The notes under the pieces: generated by a model | The model's input: the letters and a program-made list of their open reading frames with translations, nothing else | What the model was told of the DNA's origin: nothing | Database searches by the model: none | Assembly: GCA_030453435.1 (NCBI GenBank) | Contig: JAKDKI010000087.1 | Span: 1 to 8,020 of the forward strand | DNA: 8,020 bases | Origin: Kocuria sp. | GTDB taxonomy: Bacteria; Actinomycetota; Actinomycetes; Actinomycetales; Micrococcaceae | Direction of reading: 5' to 3' | Shown: positions 1 to 6,128 of the stretch, one piece after another | Layout of the letters: every line of letters begins with the position of its first letter | Numbering within the stretch: position 1 is the first letter of the stretch | Translations under genes and position numbers: made by a program

Positions 1-1246
1 TATCCGCACCGGAAACCAATGCACCGCCAACCACCAGCAACATTTGAACCGCCGCGATCACCACGAACATCCGCTCGCGGCCGCCCAGCATCATCACGTT
101 GCTCATCGCCGACGTGATTGCGTTGATCACCGTGGACACCACCAGCACCACCGACGCCGCCCACGCACCCTGATACTCATCACCCAGCACGGCCACGAGC
201 CCGTCCGAGCCGACCACGAACAAAAACGCCAGGAGTCCCAGCGGCACCACCAGTGAACTTCCACCGGCCTGCACCAGCAACTTGATCAACGCGGCTGGCT
301 TGCGCAGCGCCACGGCAATGCGCGGGGCGAAGACCGTGGCCACGGCCGAGGTTCCCATGGCGCCACCGGACTGAATCTTCTGCGCCACCTCGTACACACC
401 GGCCGCCGCCAATGACTGCCCACCGATCACGAACATGGGTCCGCGCACACACAGCGACGTCAGGGCATTGCCAGCACCCACGGTCAGGGCCGGGCGCCAC
501 GGAATGGGAGCGTGGGCAGCGTCGTCGAGGCGGGGCGCACCGGAGGCATGCCGGGGAACGTACATGGGATCCGGCTTGGGAACGGCCCTCGCGTGACGTC
601 CCGTGAACGGGACGTCCGAGGTCGACGACGCCGTGCGGCGTCGTCGTGCGCGACCCTCCTGAACCGAGGGCGAGGCGGCGTACAAAATCAACGTGACCAG
701 CACGAATGCCATGACTTGGGAGGCGATCAGCCAGTTCGGCGCGATGACCGACGTGATCAGCGCACCCACCAGGCCGAGGGCGGGAAGCACAATGGATTCC
801 ATGAACTGGCCCAACAACGGCCAATTTCGCGCCTGGCGCTGCACCACGAACAACCGCTGGAATGCGGAGGCCGTGGCGACCACCCCGAGGGCCAGAACCC
901 AGCCCCACGGCCCGCCACCAACAGCCAACGCCACGCACACCGCGGCGAGCAACAGGAACGCCACGGACCATACCCGCGCCAGCGCTGCAGCGTAACGGCG
1001 GCCAAGTTTCACCGCGAGAGTGTCCCGGCCATCCGCCCATAACGGCGATTGCGAGCGCAGCCCCATGACGTCCAGCCCCAGGGGCCCGGCCATGCGCGCG
1101 ACCAGGGCGACCGCCCACAGAATGCCGTTGAGGCCCACCTCGGTGACCGAGAATCGCAAGGCCACCGTGGCAACCAGCAGCATCTGGAGCACGGCCCCAC
1201 CCACGCGAATTCCCAGCACCAAGAGGGACTGTTTGGCGGCACTCAT
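1..1246 (-). CDS. wzx: Wzx-type polysaccharide flippase, partial (C-terminus beyond left edge)
   Basis: A multi-spanning membrane protein that probably flips undecaprenyl-linked repeat units across the plasma membrane. The frame is open from ATG at 1246 to the edge (415 codons). It opens with MSAAKQSLLVLGIRVGGAVL, whose hydrophobic stretch is like TM1 of polysaccharide-transport/MATE-type flippases. Further hydrophobic segments follow, for example VWSVAFLLLAAVCVALAV and QVMAFVLVTLILYAA. A long Arg-rich, Pro-rich hydrophilic loop (roughly bases 480-680) splits the two halves. The second half has GNALTSLCVRGPMFVIGG, the family-like VFAPRIAVAL and more hydrophobic helices. The start is uncertain: ATG 1246 has only a weak ribosome site lying in a hairpin. 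An in-frame GTG at 1360-1358 would add 38 Ala/Pro/Arg-rich residues and overlap the downstream stop of the GT26 gene by 8 bases. Last gene of the leftward operon within view. The family call is firm; the substrate is unknown. Confidence 0.85.
   Translation of the reverse strand, partial: MSAAKQSLLVLGIRVGGAVLQMLLVATVALRFSVTEVGLNGILWAVALVARMAGPLGLDVMGLRSQSPLWADGRDTLAVKLGRRYAAALARVWSVAFLLLAAVCVALAVGGGPWGWVLALGVVATASAFQRLFVVQRQARNWPLLGQFMESIVLPALGLVGALITSVIAPNWLIASQVMAFVLVTLILYAASPSVQEGRARRRRTASSTSDVPFTGRHARAVPKPDPMYVPRHASGAPRLDDAAHAPIPWRPALTVGAGNALTSLCVRGPMFVIGGQSLAAAGVYEVAQKIQSGGAMGTSAVATVFAPRIAVALRKPAALIKLLVQAGGSSLVVPLGLLAFLFVVGSDGLVAVLGDEYQGAWAASVVLVVSTVINAITSAMSNVMMLGGRERMFVVIAAVQMLLVVGGALVSGAD
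595..646. repeat. Two adjacent near-perfect palindromes inside the flippase gene
   Basis: The first palindrome has 10-base arms (595-604 and 607-616, arm gacgtcccgt) around 2 bases. The second has 11-base arms (623-633 and 636-646, arm cgacgacgccg) around 2 bases. Only 6 bases separate them. They lie in the codons for the Arg/Ser/Thr-rich cytoplasmic loop between the two halves of the flippase, and the reading frame passes through both intact. Seen directly. Whether they fold in mRNA, bind a protein or are a small inserted element is not shown. Confidence 0.8.
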
Positions 1247-1249
1247 CGG

Positions 1250-1289
1250 GGCACCCGGTCGCCGGGGAGACCCGGGCCGACGGGGTGCC
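1250..1289 (-). promoter_or_regulatory. Hairpin directly upstream of the flippase ATG
   Basis: On the minus-strand transcript GGCACCC (1289-1283) can pair with GGGTGCC (1256-1250), ending three bases before ATG 1246. An inner GTCG/CGAC stem and a further CC/GG pair extend it after small mismatches. The 3' arm occupies the place where a ribosome site for ATG 1246 would lie. It could restrain translation from that ATG, or it could mean that the real start is the upstream GTG at 1360. The pairing is seen; the role is inferred. Confidence 0.45.
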
Positions 1290-1352
1290 TCACGAGAGGT
1301 TGCGGGGGGACTCGTGGCTGCGCTGCCCAGCGTTGCCCGAGCCGCGGGGACT

Positions 1353-1457
1353 TCAGTCACGGTTCAATCGTGCCCTCACCACGAGCCACACGAACTTGGA
1401 ATTGCCCACCAGGTAGCGCTTGAACATGCGGCGCGGCTCCTGTGCCAGGCGCCAGAA
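1353..1457 (-). pseudogene. Orphaned C-terminal tail of the GT26 transferase, after a premature TGA
   Basis: These 34 codons plus a TGA stop (1355-1353) continue the GT26 gene in the same frame after its in-frame TGA at 1460-1458. The translation contains QEPRR and FKRYLVGN, which match the usual end of WecG/TagA/CpsF proteins (a pattern like W-x-x-R-L-x-x-EPRR-x-x-x-RYL-x-GN). No indel is needed: one base change, TGG to TGA, explains it, and the missing residue is the family's Trp after Gly-Met/Leu-Glu. The tail has no start of its own with a convincing ribosome site. It would be translated only by readthrough, or if the base call is wrong. Confidence 0.85.
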
Positions 1458-2180
1458 TCACTCCATGCCCATGCGTTGCACGAACTTCGGGGCGCGGGAC
1501 GTGAGGCCCGCGACCACGTCAAAGGAACCACCCACGCCCACACAGATACCCGCGCCCGTGCGGTCCTTGTGGGCGAACACAAAGTCTTCCTTGAGCGGGG
1601 ACGGCACGCCCACGAACACGATGTCCGGATTGCTGCGAGCGATCTCGTCCGCCATATCCTGGTCGGTCATGTCCTCGCGACGCCAGAAACCGTTGTGCCA
1701 TCCCACCACATTGGCCCCGCGTGCCAGGAAACGCCACCGCACCTGACGGACCACCGTGTCCGTGGCACCCAGCAGGTAGATGCGGTACCCCTTCTCCACG
1801 CTGGCTTCCACCAGGCGGTCCATCAGGTCGATCCCGGCCACCCGTTCGGGCAACGGCGCGCCCAACAGTTTGGAAGCCCACACCAGCGACTGACCGTCTG
1901 CCGTGACCACCGTGGCGGTGGCGAACTTGTCCACCAATTCCTGGTCGTGGCTGGCCGAGACCAGCTTGGCGGCGTTCATGGCCAAGTGATTGTAGTGACC
2001 CGAATCCTTCTTGATGAGGTCCTCAATGGTTTTCACCGTCTCGTCCATGGTCAGCGGATCCACGCGGGCCCCGAGCAGACGGTTGACGGGAGCCACACGG
2101 TTGGTGGGGGCCACACGGTTAGCGCGAGGCGGTGTGGCACGTGCCTGATGCCGGGTGATGTGGGGGTGAAGCAAGCTCAT
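1458..2180 (-). CDS. WecG/TagA/CpsF family (GT26) glycosyltransferase, truncated by an in-frame TGA
   Basis: Family members transfer a sugar (ManNAc in TagA, ManNAcA in WecG) onto an undecaprenyl-PP-linked acceptor at the inner face of the membrane. The 240-residue product shows MNAAKLV (68-74), TADG with the likely catalytic Asp95, ERVAGIDL (112-119), YLLGA (135-139), PDIVFVGVPSP (185-195) and GVGGSFDVVAG (215-225). It ends at GME, where relatives continue with Trp and a basic tail. The first 36 or so residues are an unusual extension containing an NRVAP repeat. The start ATG 2180 is firm: AGGAGG at 2193-2188 lies 7 bases before it, and it overlaps the toroid gene's stop by 4 bases (ATGA). 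Structural work on a bacterial TagA (known from the family) places membrane-binding and active-site arginines in the C-terminal tail. The product is therefore probably inactive or impaired unless the TGA is read through or is a sequence error. The acceptor and donor are unknown. Confidence 0.9.
   Translation of the reverse strand: MSLLHPHITRHQARATPPRANRVAPTNRVAPVNRLLGARVDPLTMDETVKTIEDLIKKDSGHYNHLAMNAAKLVSASHDQELVDKFATATVVTADGQSLVWASKLLGAPLPERVAGIDLMDRLVEASVEKGYRIYLLGATDTVVRQVRWRFLARGANVVGWHNGFWRREDMTDQDMADEIARSNPDIVFVGVPSPLKEDFVFAHKDRTGAGICVGVGGSFDVVAGLTSRAPKFVQRMGME
2081..2120 (-). repeat. 18-base tandem repeat in the GT26 N-terminal extension
   Basis: Two 18-base units (2081-2098 and 2099-2116) plus 4 bases of a third encode NRVAPT-NRVAPV-NR at residues 21-34. 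The units differ at a few bases. The repeat lies before the conserved GT26 core, so slippage here could lengthen or shorten the extension by six residues without breaking the frame. Confidence 0.8.
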
Positions 2181-3334
2181 GACTGTGCCTCCTCTGACTC
2201 TGAACGGTGGCTACGGTCCCTAAGGGCACTGTGGTCGCTGCCATCGCTTCGGTCGCTACCCAGGAGGCCCACCCAACGGCTCAGGGCATAGCTGGCATGG
2301 GCCTGGTTCCAGCGCATGTGGGGCAGCGACTTGGGATCGTTACGGAAGCCCCCATCCGTTTCCTGGTGCGATATGAGGTGACGGATGGCTGGTTCCGGGT
2401 CGATCTCCACATCTCCCCGGCGAGCCAGCCCTGCGAGGAACCCCACGGTGGTGGCTACGTTGTGGACGTCATGGGACGCGTGTGTCTCGTCCGCGTTGTA
2501 AACAGGCAGGCCATCCACGGTCATGCAGTGCGCGTACCAGTAGGCCAGGCCGCGCTCGTACGAGTCACCGATCTCGAAACCCTGTTGCTCCAGGAAGTAC
2601 AGCGAGTCCAGCACATAGATGGTGTGGAAGCTGTCAATCCACTCGAGCCCCTTGCCCTCGCCGTACGCCCAGGAGCCGTCCGCGGCCTGGGCATCCACGG
2701 TGCGGGTGATGGCTTGCTGAATCAGGTTCCGGTCACCGCCCAGGATGGCCAGGGATTCCGCTGCCAGTAGCGATCCGTTGTGCACCAGACGGTCGGAGGC
2801 CTCCGTGTACCGGAAGAAGCCGCCCGGATGGGCAAGATTCTCGAGCCAGGTGGTGGTCTCCGCAGAGACTTCGTCCAGCCGGTCCATCGCGGCAATCGCG
2901 CGCAAGGCGAAGACCGTGGCCACCACGTTGGGCGAATTGGCCAGGTAGTGCGCCCACCGGGTCTGAACGTCGAACTCATAACCCCAAGGACCGCTGCCGC
3001 GAGTACACAGAATGCGCGTAATCAGTTCATGGGCACGGTCAGAACGGCCCCCGCCGCGCTCAGCCATGGCGAACAGCGCGAGCGCCTTGGTCATGGTGAC
3101 CTTGGGAACCCGCGTGGCCGAACGTAGCGAGTTACCCAGTCGCTTGTGGGCCTGAACCCACACCTGCCGCGGCAAACGGCCCTTCAACAGCGGCGCCACC
3201 GGCGACAACAATCCGTCATACGGATCCGTGCCGGTAAAATCGCGGTCCCGCGCAAAACGCAGGGCAGCCTCCGCCGAGGCGAGTATGTCGTCCCCCAGCG
3301 TCTTATTTAAAATCTCATGAGCGTTGAAGCTCAT
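2177..3334 (-). CDS. Alpha/alpha-toroid (terpenoid cyclase/prenyltransferase-fold) protein of a polysaccharide operon
   Basis: A 385-residue soluble protein with no signal peptide or membrane segment, so probably cytoplasmic. It is rich in aromatic-containing helical repeats. Two QW-like motifs (Q-x3-G-x-W/F) occur as QAADGSW (216-222) and QETDGGF (324-330). Other conserved-looking pieces are GPWGYEFD (115-122), EWIDSFHTIYVLDSL (231-245), HDVHNVAT (288-295) and RWNQAHASYAL (341-351). This pattern fits the alpha6/alpha6 toroid of terpene cyclases and prenyltransferase beta subunits. Proteins of this kind occur in exopolysaccharide loci (for example VpsJ-like proteins), without a settled reaction. 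The C-terminus (from 360) is a low-complexity Ser/Asp/Arg tail. ATG 3334 is chosen because AGGGGG (3344-3339) precedes it. An in-frame ATG at 3364 would add 10 residues but lies in a hairpin arm. A sugar epimerase, lyase or other modifying role is possible but unproven. Confidence 0.8.
   Translation of the reverse strand: MSFNAHEILNKTLGDDILASAEAALRFARDRDFTGTDPYDGLLSPVAPLLKGRLPRQVWVQAHKRLGNSLRSATRVPKVTMTKALALFAMAERGGGRSDRAHELITRILCTRGSGPWGYEFDVQTRWAHYLANSPNVVATVFALRAIAAMDRLDEVSAETTTWLENLAHPGGFFRYTEASDRLVHNGSLLAAESLAILGGDRNLIQQAITRTVDAQAADGSWAYGEGKGLEWIDSFHTIYVLDSLYFLEQQGFEIGDSYERGLAYWYAHCMTVDGLPVYNADETHASHDVHNVATTVGFLAGLARRGDVEIDPEPAIRHLISHQETDGGFRNDPKSLPHMRWNQAHASYALSRWVGLLGSDRSDGSDHSALRDRSHRSESEEAQS
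2231..2257 (-). repeat. Three 9-base repeats in the toroid gene's 3' end
   Basis: Three imperfect 9-base units (2231-2239, 2240-2248, 2249-2257), each ending tcgct on the plus strand, encode the SDR-SDG-SDH part of the tail. They lie just before the ribosome site of the GT26 gene. They look like short slippage-derived low-complexity sequence; no function is evident. Confidence 0.6.
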
Positions 3335-3358
3335 TGGTCCCCCTAGAAAAGCCTTCTT

Positions 3359-3386
3359 GTGCATCGGTTCCCCCGAACCGATGCAC
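3359..3386. promoter_or_regulatory. Perfect 12-bp hairpin between the GT4 and toroid genes
   Basis: Arms 3359-3370 and 3375-3386 are exact reverse complements (gtgcatcggttc/gaaccgatgcac) around a 4-base loop. It lies 24 bases after the GT4 stop and 24 bases before the toroid ATG at 3334, leaving that gene's AGGGGG site free. In the direction of transcription no T-run directly follows the stem (CTTTTCT comes about 8 bases later), so it is not a classical intrinsic terminator. More likely roles are mRNA processing or stabilisation, attenuation, or a protein-binding site setting the ratio of upstream to downstream genes. Confidence 0.75.
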
Positions 3387-3410
3387 GACTTTGTTGTCAG
3401 TGTTCAGCGC

Positions 3411-4454
3411 TTATGTGACCTGTCGATAGACCTCATCCAATCGGTCTCGATATCGCGCAATGTCGTAGAGCTCTTCCCAACGATCCCTCGCTGCGTGGGC
3501 CAGGGCCTCTCGCTTGGTCGGATCCAGAAGGAGCGACTCCAACACGTGAGCCAGCGTCTCCGGATCTTTCACGGGCACAATCCACCCGCTCTCGCCATCC
3601 TTGATCACCTCGGCCACGGACCCCACATCCGTGGCCACAGGGGACAGCCCCCAGGCCATGCCGTCGAGTAGAGACAGCGGCAGATTCTCAGCGTGGCTAG
3701 GCAACACCAGGATGCTTGCGTCGGCGAGTAGTTCTTCCAGCTCTGGCCCGGTCAACCAGCCTGTGGTGGTTACCGCGGGAGTATCTCTGAGCAGACGAGC
3801 GATTCCACCGTCAGGGTCGTGGAGGTCTCCGGCCAAGACCAATCGCGTTCGGATGTTGCCCGGCAACGATTCCCAGGCCTCAAGCAGCTCCACCACTCCC
3901 TTGGCCCGAGTCACTTTGCCTGTGAACAACACCAAGGGTTCCGCCCGGTCCCCGGGCACTTCGTCCGGCCCCGGAACCGCATTGGGAATGACGTGAACCT
4001 TCTCCGCAGCCACGCCCATGACACCCGTAATGAACGTTTTCCACACGCTTCCCAGCACGACGACGCCGCCGGCGTTCCTGAACATCGAACGCACCACAGT
4101 TGCTATCGGAGCGGGCAGATCCCTGAAAAACTCGCGGTACCGGCCGCCGTGGAGATGAAGGATGTAGGGGCGACGTCGAGCCCTGAGTACTCCAGTCAGA
4201 AGTAGCTTGCGCCAGGTACTGCCCCTGGTCGAGATGTTCACGTGGAACACCGGCTCGTCAGGCACCGGCCCCCAGCAGGTCAGCAGAGCTTTGCCGAAGG
4301 CCACCAACCGACCGATTCGAGGCCCGGGTGCTCCCCCGGATTCCACGAAGTGCAGTTGAGTCTTATCGGACGAACTCCGTGAAAGGTGGCCCATCATGAC
4401 CCCGATCCCACCCGCGGAGTCCGGTCGGGGCCCCATGACAATCACGTGCTTCAT
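3411..4454 (-). CDS. GT4 family (GT-B fold) glycosyltransferase
   Basis: Probably a cytoplasmic, membrane-associated retaining transferase that adds a nucleotide-sugar-derived residue to the lipid-linked repeat unit. The 347-residue product shows the N-terminal glycine loop SAGGIGVMMGHL (13-24), LHGGRYREFF (101-110), VHVIPNAVPG (153-162), then the C-terminal domain entry LFTGKVTRAKGVVELLEAWE (176-195). The nucleotide-sugar site is PSHAENLPLSLLDGMAWG (252-269), followed by ATDVGSVAEVI and DGESGWIVP. In the usual E-x7-E motif the first Glu is E256, but the second position is Asp (D264), a conservative change. ATG 4454 is chosen over an in-frame start at 4493: AGGAG (4464-4460) lies 5 bases before it, and it overlaps the wzy stop by 4 bases (ATGA), suggesting translational coupling. 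Length is normal for the family. Donor and linkage cannot be read from sequence. Confidence 0.92.
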   Translation of the reverse strand: MKHVIVMGPRPDSAGGIGVMMGHLSRSSSDKTQLHFVESGGAPGPRIGRLVAFGKALLTCWGPVPDEPVFHVNISTRGSTWRKLLLTGVLRARRRPYILHLHGGRYREFFRDLPAPIATVVRSMFRNAGGVVVLGSVWKTFITGVMGVAAEKVHVIPNAVPGPDEVPGDRAEPLVLFTGKVTRAKGVVELLEAWESLPGNIRTRLVLAGDLHDPDGGIARLLRDTPAVTTTGWLTGPELEELLADASILVLPSHAENLPLSLLDGMAWGLSPVATDVGSVAEVIKDGESGWIVPVKDPETLAHVLESLLLDPTKREALAHAARDRWEELYDIARYRDRLDEVYRQVT

Positions 4455-5914
4455 GGCAACTCCTGATAGCGTCGCCGGCCGTGTGCTCGCCACACGGCCA
4501 TCTCATGGGGCGAAGATCCCTCCGGAGAAAGTGGCATTTCATCCACCGCGTGGCCGTGCAGTGGGCGGCCGAAGGAACTCTCGCGCAGGTAGACGGCGGC
4601 GGCCACTCCGGCCAGGGCGAAAACCGGGCCGAACATGGGTGGTCCGGTGAAAACAGGGGCGGCGATGGATTCGATGAGCATCTGTCCCATCCAGGCGATG
4701 ACTACGGTGCCGATCCATTGCACGTAGGGGTGGGGCGACCGACGCATGAGCTGCCAAGCCGGGTAAACCAGCATGATGAGCCCCACGAGGTAGAACACCA
4801 ATCCCAGGAATCCGGCTTCGGCCAGGATGGAAGGCCAGAACGTATCCGTCAAAAACCCGCCGCGCTCTCCGGGCCCCATGCCGTAGACACGCGTATACCC
4901 CAGCTCGTCATAGAGCGGACTGTAGTTGGAGGCCGCCACCGCTGAGCCGAATCGCCCCAGCCCCACCCCCAACGGGAAGGCCGCTGCCGCGAGCGTCACG
5001 GAATCGATGGTCATGGTGGTGCGCGCCGTGGAGTCGATATTCGTGAAGTACTCGTCGTACGTGCTGGCCACGACCTGGGTGAGTGGTTCCCAAGCCACGA
5101 TGAGCGCAATGGGAATGACCAACGAAAGCAAGAGAATGGACTTGGCTTTGAGGCCCGGCAGAGCAAGCCGGGTGCCGACTGCCACGATCAGTACGGAGGC
5201 CACCGATTTGCGGCGGAACGTCAGGATTCCCACGGCAGCGGTAGCGATCATCAGCACGAAGGATACGAGTGAACGTTCCACCACCCGGCGGTAGGAAAGA
5301 ATCGCCAGGAACGCGAGGCCCATGGTGGAGCCCAACCCAACCGGGTGGTCGAAGATGCCGGTGAGGCTGGGGATGCCGAGGCGGTAGCTCACGGGTTGGC
5401 GCCCGACGATGGCGTTCCAGGCTTCCGGAGCCATCGCGTTGATGAGTGCAGAGAGCAGAACCACCAACAGGGCTGCTGTGCTAAACCGGACGATCTTGGG
5501 GATATCGTCGCGCCGCCAGTCGATTTGGAGGATGCCCAGCAACAACAACGGCCCCTTGAGGAACAAGAAGCCGCCCAGCAGCCAAATATTCGGGGGCACC
5601 GAGTTCATGACCGCGGAAACCATTCCGAGAATTGCATAGGCGGCAAAGAACCAATACGCGTGAATACATCTTAGAGACTTGTGGATCAACAACCGACGCA
5701 CCGGAAACACAACGATGGCAGCAAGTACTGCCAACTCATCCACATACCCGACCAGGGAACTTCCGGTCATGGTCTGCAGTGTCTGGGCAATAACTGTGGC
5801 CGTGACCAATAACGCCACCGCAAGCTTGGGCCACAACCCAAGGACCACAGCGATGACCAGAGCCACACAGATCGCTGCGATGGCCACTCCAGCCATCAAC
5901 ACCGCAGCACCCAT
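4451..5914 (-). CDS. wzy: O-antigen ligase/Wzy-type polysaccharide polymerase
   Basis: A membrane protein of up to 487 residues with about ten to twelve hydrophobic helices. It probably polymerises flipped repeat units on the outer face of the membrane. The family pattern is visible: paired N-terminal helices (7-27, 30-47), GIFDHPVGLGSTMGLAFLAI (186-205), a helix ending in LTFRRKSVAS (231-240), and a large external loop (about 276-355). The loop contains FPLGVGLGRFGSA (313-325) and leads into DTFWPSILAEAGFLGLVFY (357-375), typical of the O-antigen ligase/WaaL-like domain. The last 45 or so residues are hydrophilic and presumably cytoplasmic. Start: ATG 5914 is the first possible (a TGA lies in frame 12 bases upstream) but has a weak ribosome site. 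ATG 5896 (residue 7) overlaps the stop of a small leader ORF. First large gene of the leftward operon. Polymerase versus ligase cannot be settled from sequence; context favours polymerase. Confidence 0.88.
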   Translation of the reverse strand: MGAAVLMAGVAIAAICVALVIAVVLGLWPKLAVALLVTATVIAQTLQTMTGSSLVGYVDELAVLAAIVVFPVRRLLIHKSLRCIHAYWFFAAYAILGMVSAVMNSVPPNIWLLGGFLFLKGPLLLLGILQIDWRRDDIPKIVRFSTAALLVVLLSALINAMAPEAWNAIVGRQPVSYRLGIPSLTGIFDHPVGLGSTMGLAFLAILSYRRVVERSLVSFVLMIATAAVGILTFRRKSVASVLIVAVGTRLALPGLKAKSILLLSLVIPIALIVAWEPLTQVVASTYDEYFTNIDSTARTTMTIDSVTLAAAAFPLGVGLGRFGSAVAASNYSPLYDELGYTRVYGMGPGERGGFLTDTFWPSILAEAGFLGLVFYLVGLIMLVYPAWQLMRRSPHPYVQWIGTVVIAWMGQMLIESIAAPVFTGPPMFGPVFALAGVAAAVYLRESSFGRPLHGHAVDEMPLSPEGSSPHEMAVWRAHGRRRYQELP

Positions 5915-5934
5915 GGCTCGCGAAATTCATGCAT
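5896..5934 (-). CDS. Possible 12-codon leader ORF coupled to wzy
   Basis: ATG 5934-5932 is preceded at 7-8 bases by a purine-rich AGGGGGAGAG run (5949-5940), the best ribosome site near the operon's start. It encodes MHEFREPWVLRC and stops at TGA 5898-5896. That stop shares its A with an ATG (5896-5894) that is residue 7 of the Wzy frame (TGATG). This is the classical layout for termination-reinitiation. It may be a leader peptide, or a chance ORF if ribosomes bind here and start wzy by another route. There is no protein-level evidence. Confidence 0.35.
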   Translation of the reverse strand: MHEFREPWVLRC

Positions 5935-6099
5935 GTCTTCTCTCCCCCTGCGCGCCGTCCAGCACCTGTGGCACCAGTGGCGGCCCCCAATTTATTCAGT
6001 CCCGTCAAAGAAATCCGACCGCATGACCCCCCGGACATGCCGCCTGAAACGAAGAGTCGTATCCCCTTGACTGGTAACCACTGTAGCCGGGCATAGATC

Positions 6100-6128
6100 A
6101 TTCAAAACGCAGATGGACCAATTGACAA
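6100..6128 (-). promoter_or_regulatory. Candidate promoter of the leftward polysaccharide operon
   Basis: On the minus strand TTGTCA (6128-6123, five of six matches to the -35 consensus) is followed after exactly 17 bases by TTGAAT (6105-6100, four of six matches to the -10 consensus). Transcription would start near 6093, leaving about 160 bases before the leader ORF. Its -35 box lies in one arm of the 6124-6151 dyad, so a protein bound there could block it. This is a consensus match only. Confidence 0.35.

Noticed and set aside
180..1118. Minus-strand frame of 312 codons within the flippase region
   Set aside because: The product is Gly/Arg/His-rich with no membrane helices. The adjacent frame encodes a continuous flippase-like membrane protein to the window edge.
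1458..1460. Frameshift, or recoded TGA (Trp or selenocysteine), as the explanation for the early stop
   Set aside because: The tail is in the same frame, so no indel is needed. TGA serves as an ordinary stop elsewhere in the operon, and no stop-proximal selenocysteine-type signal is evident.
1020..2291. Long open frame on the plus strand (423 codons) opposite the GT26 and toroid genes
   Set aside because: The translation is His/Arg/Gly-rich without family motifs, and it lies fully antisense to genes with clear motifs and ribosome sites. It is a by-product of GC-rich codon use.
3334..3364. Toroid gene start at ATG 3364
   Set aside because: That ATG lies in the hairpin arm without a ribosome site, while ATG 3334 has AGGGGG just upstream.
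3359..3386. Reading the 12-bp hairpin as an intrinsic terminator of the GT4 gene
   Set aside because: No T-run directly follows the stem in the direction of transcription, and no convincing promoter is visible between it and the toroid gene. Termination here would silence the rest of the operon.
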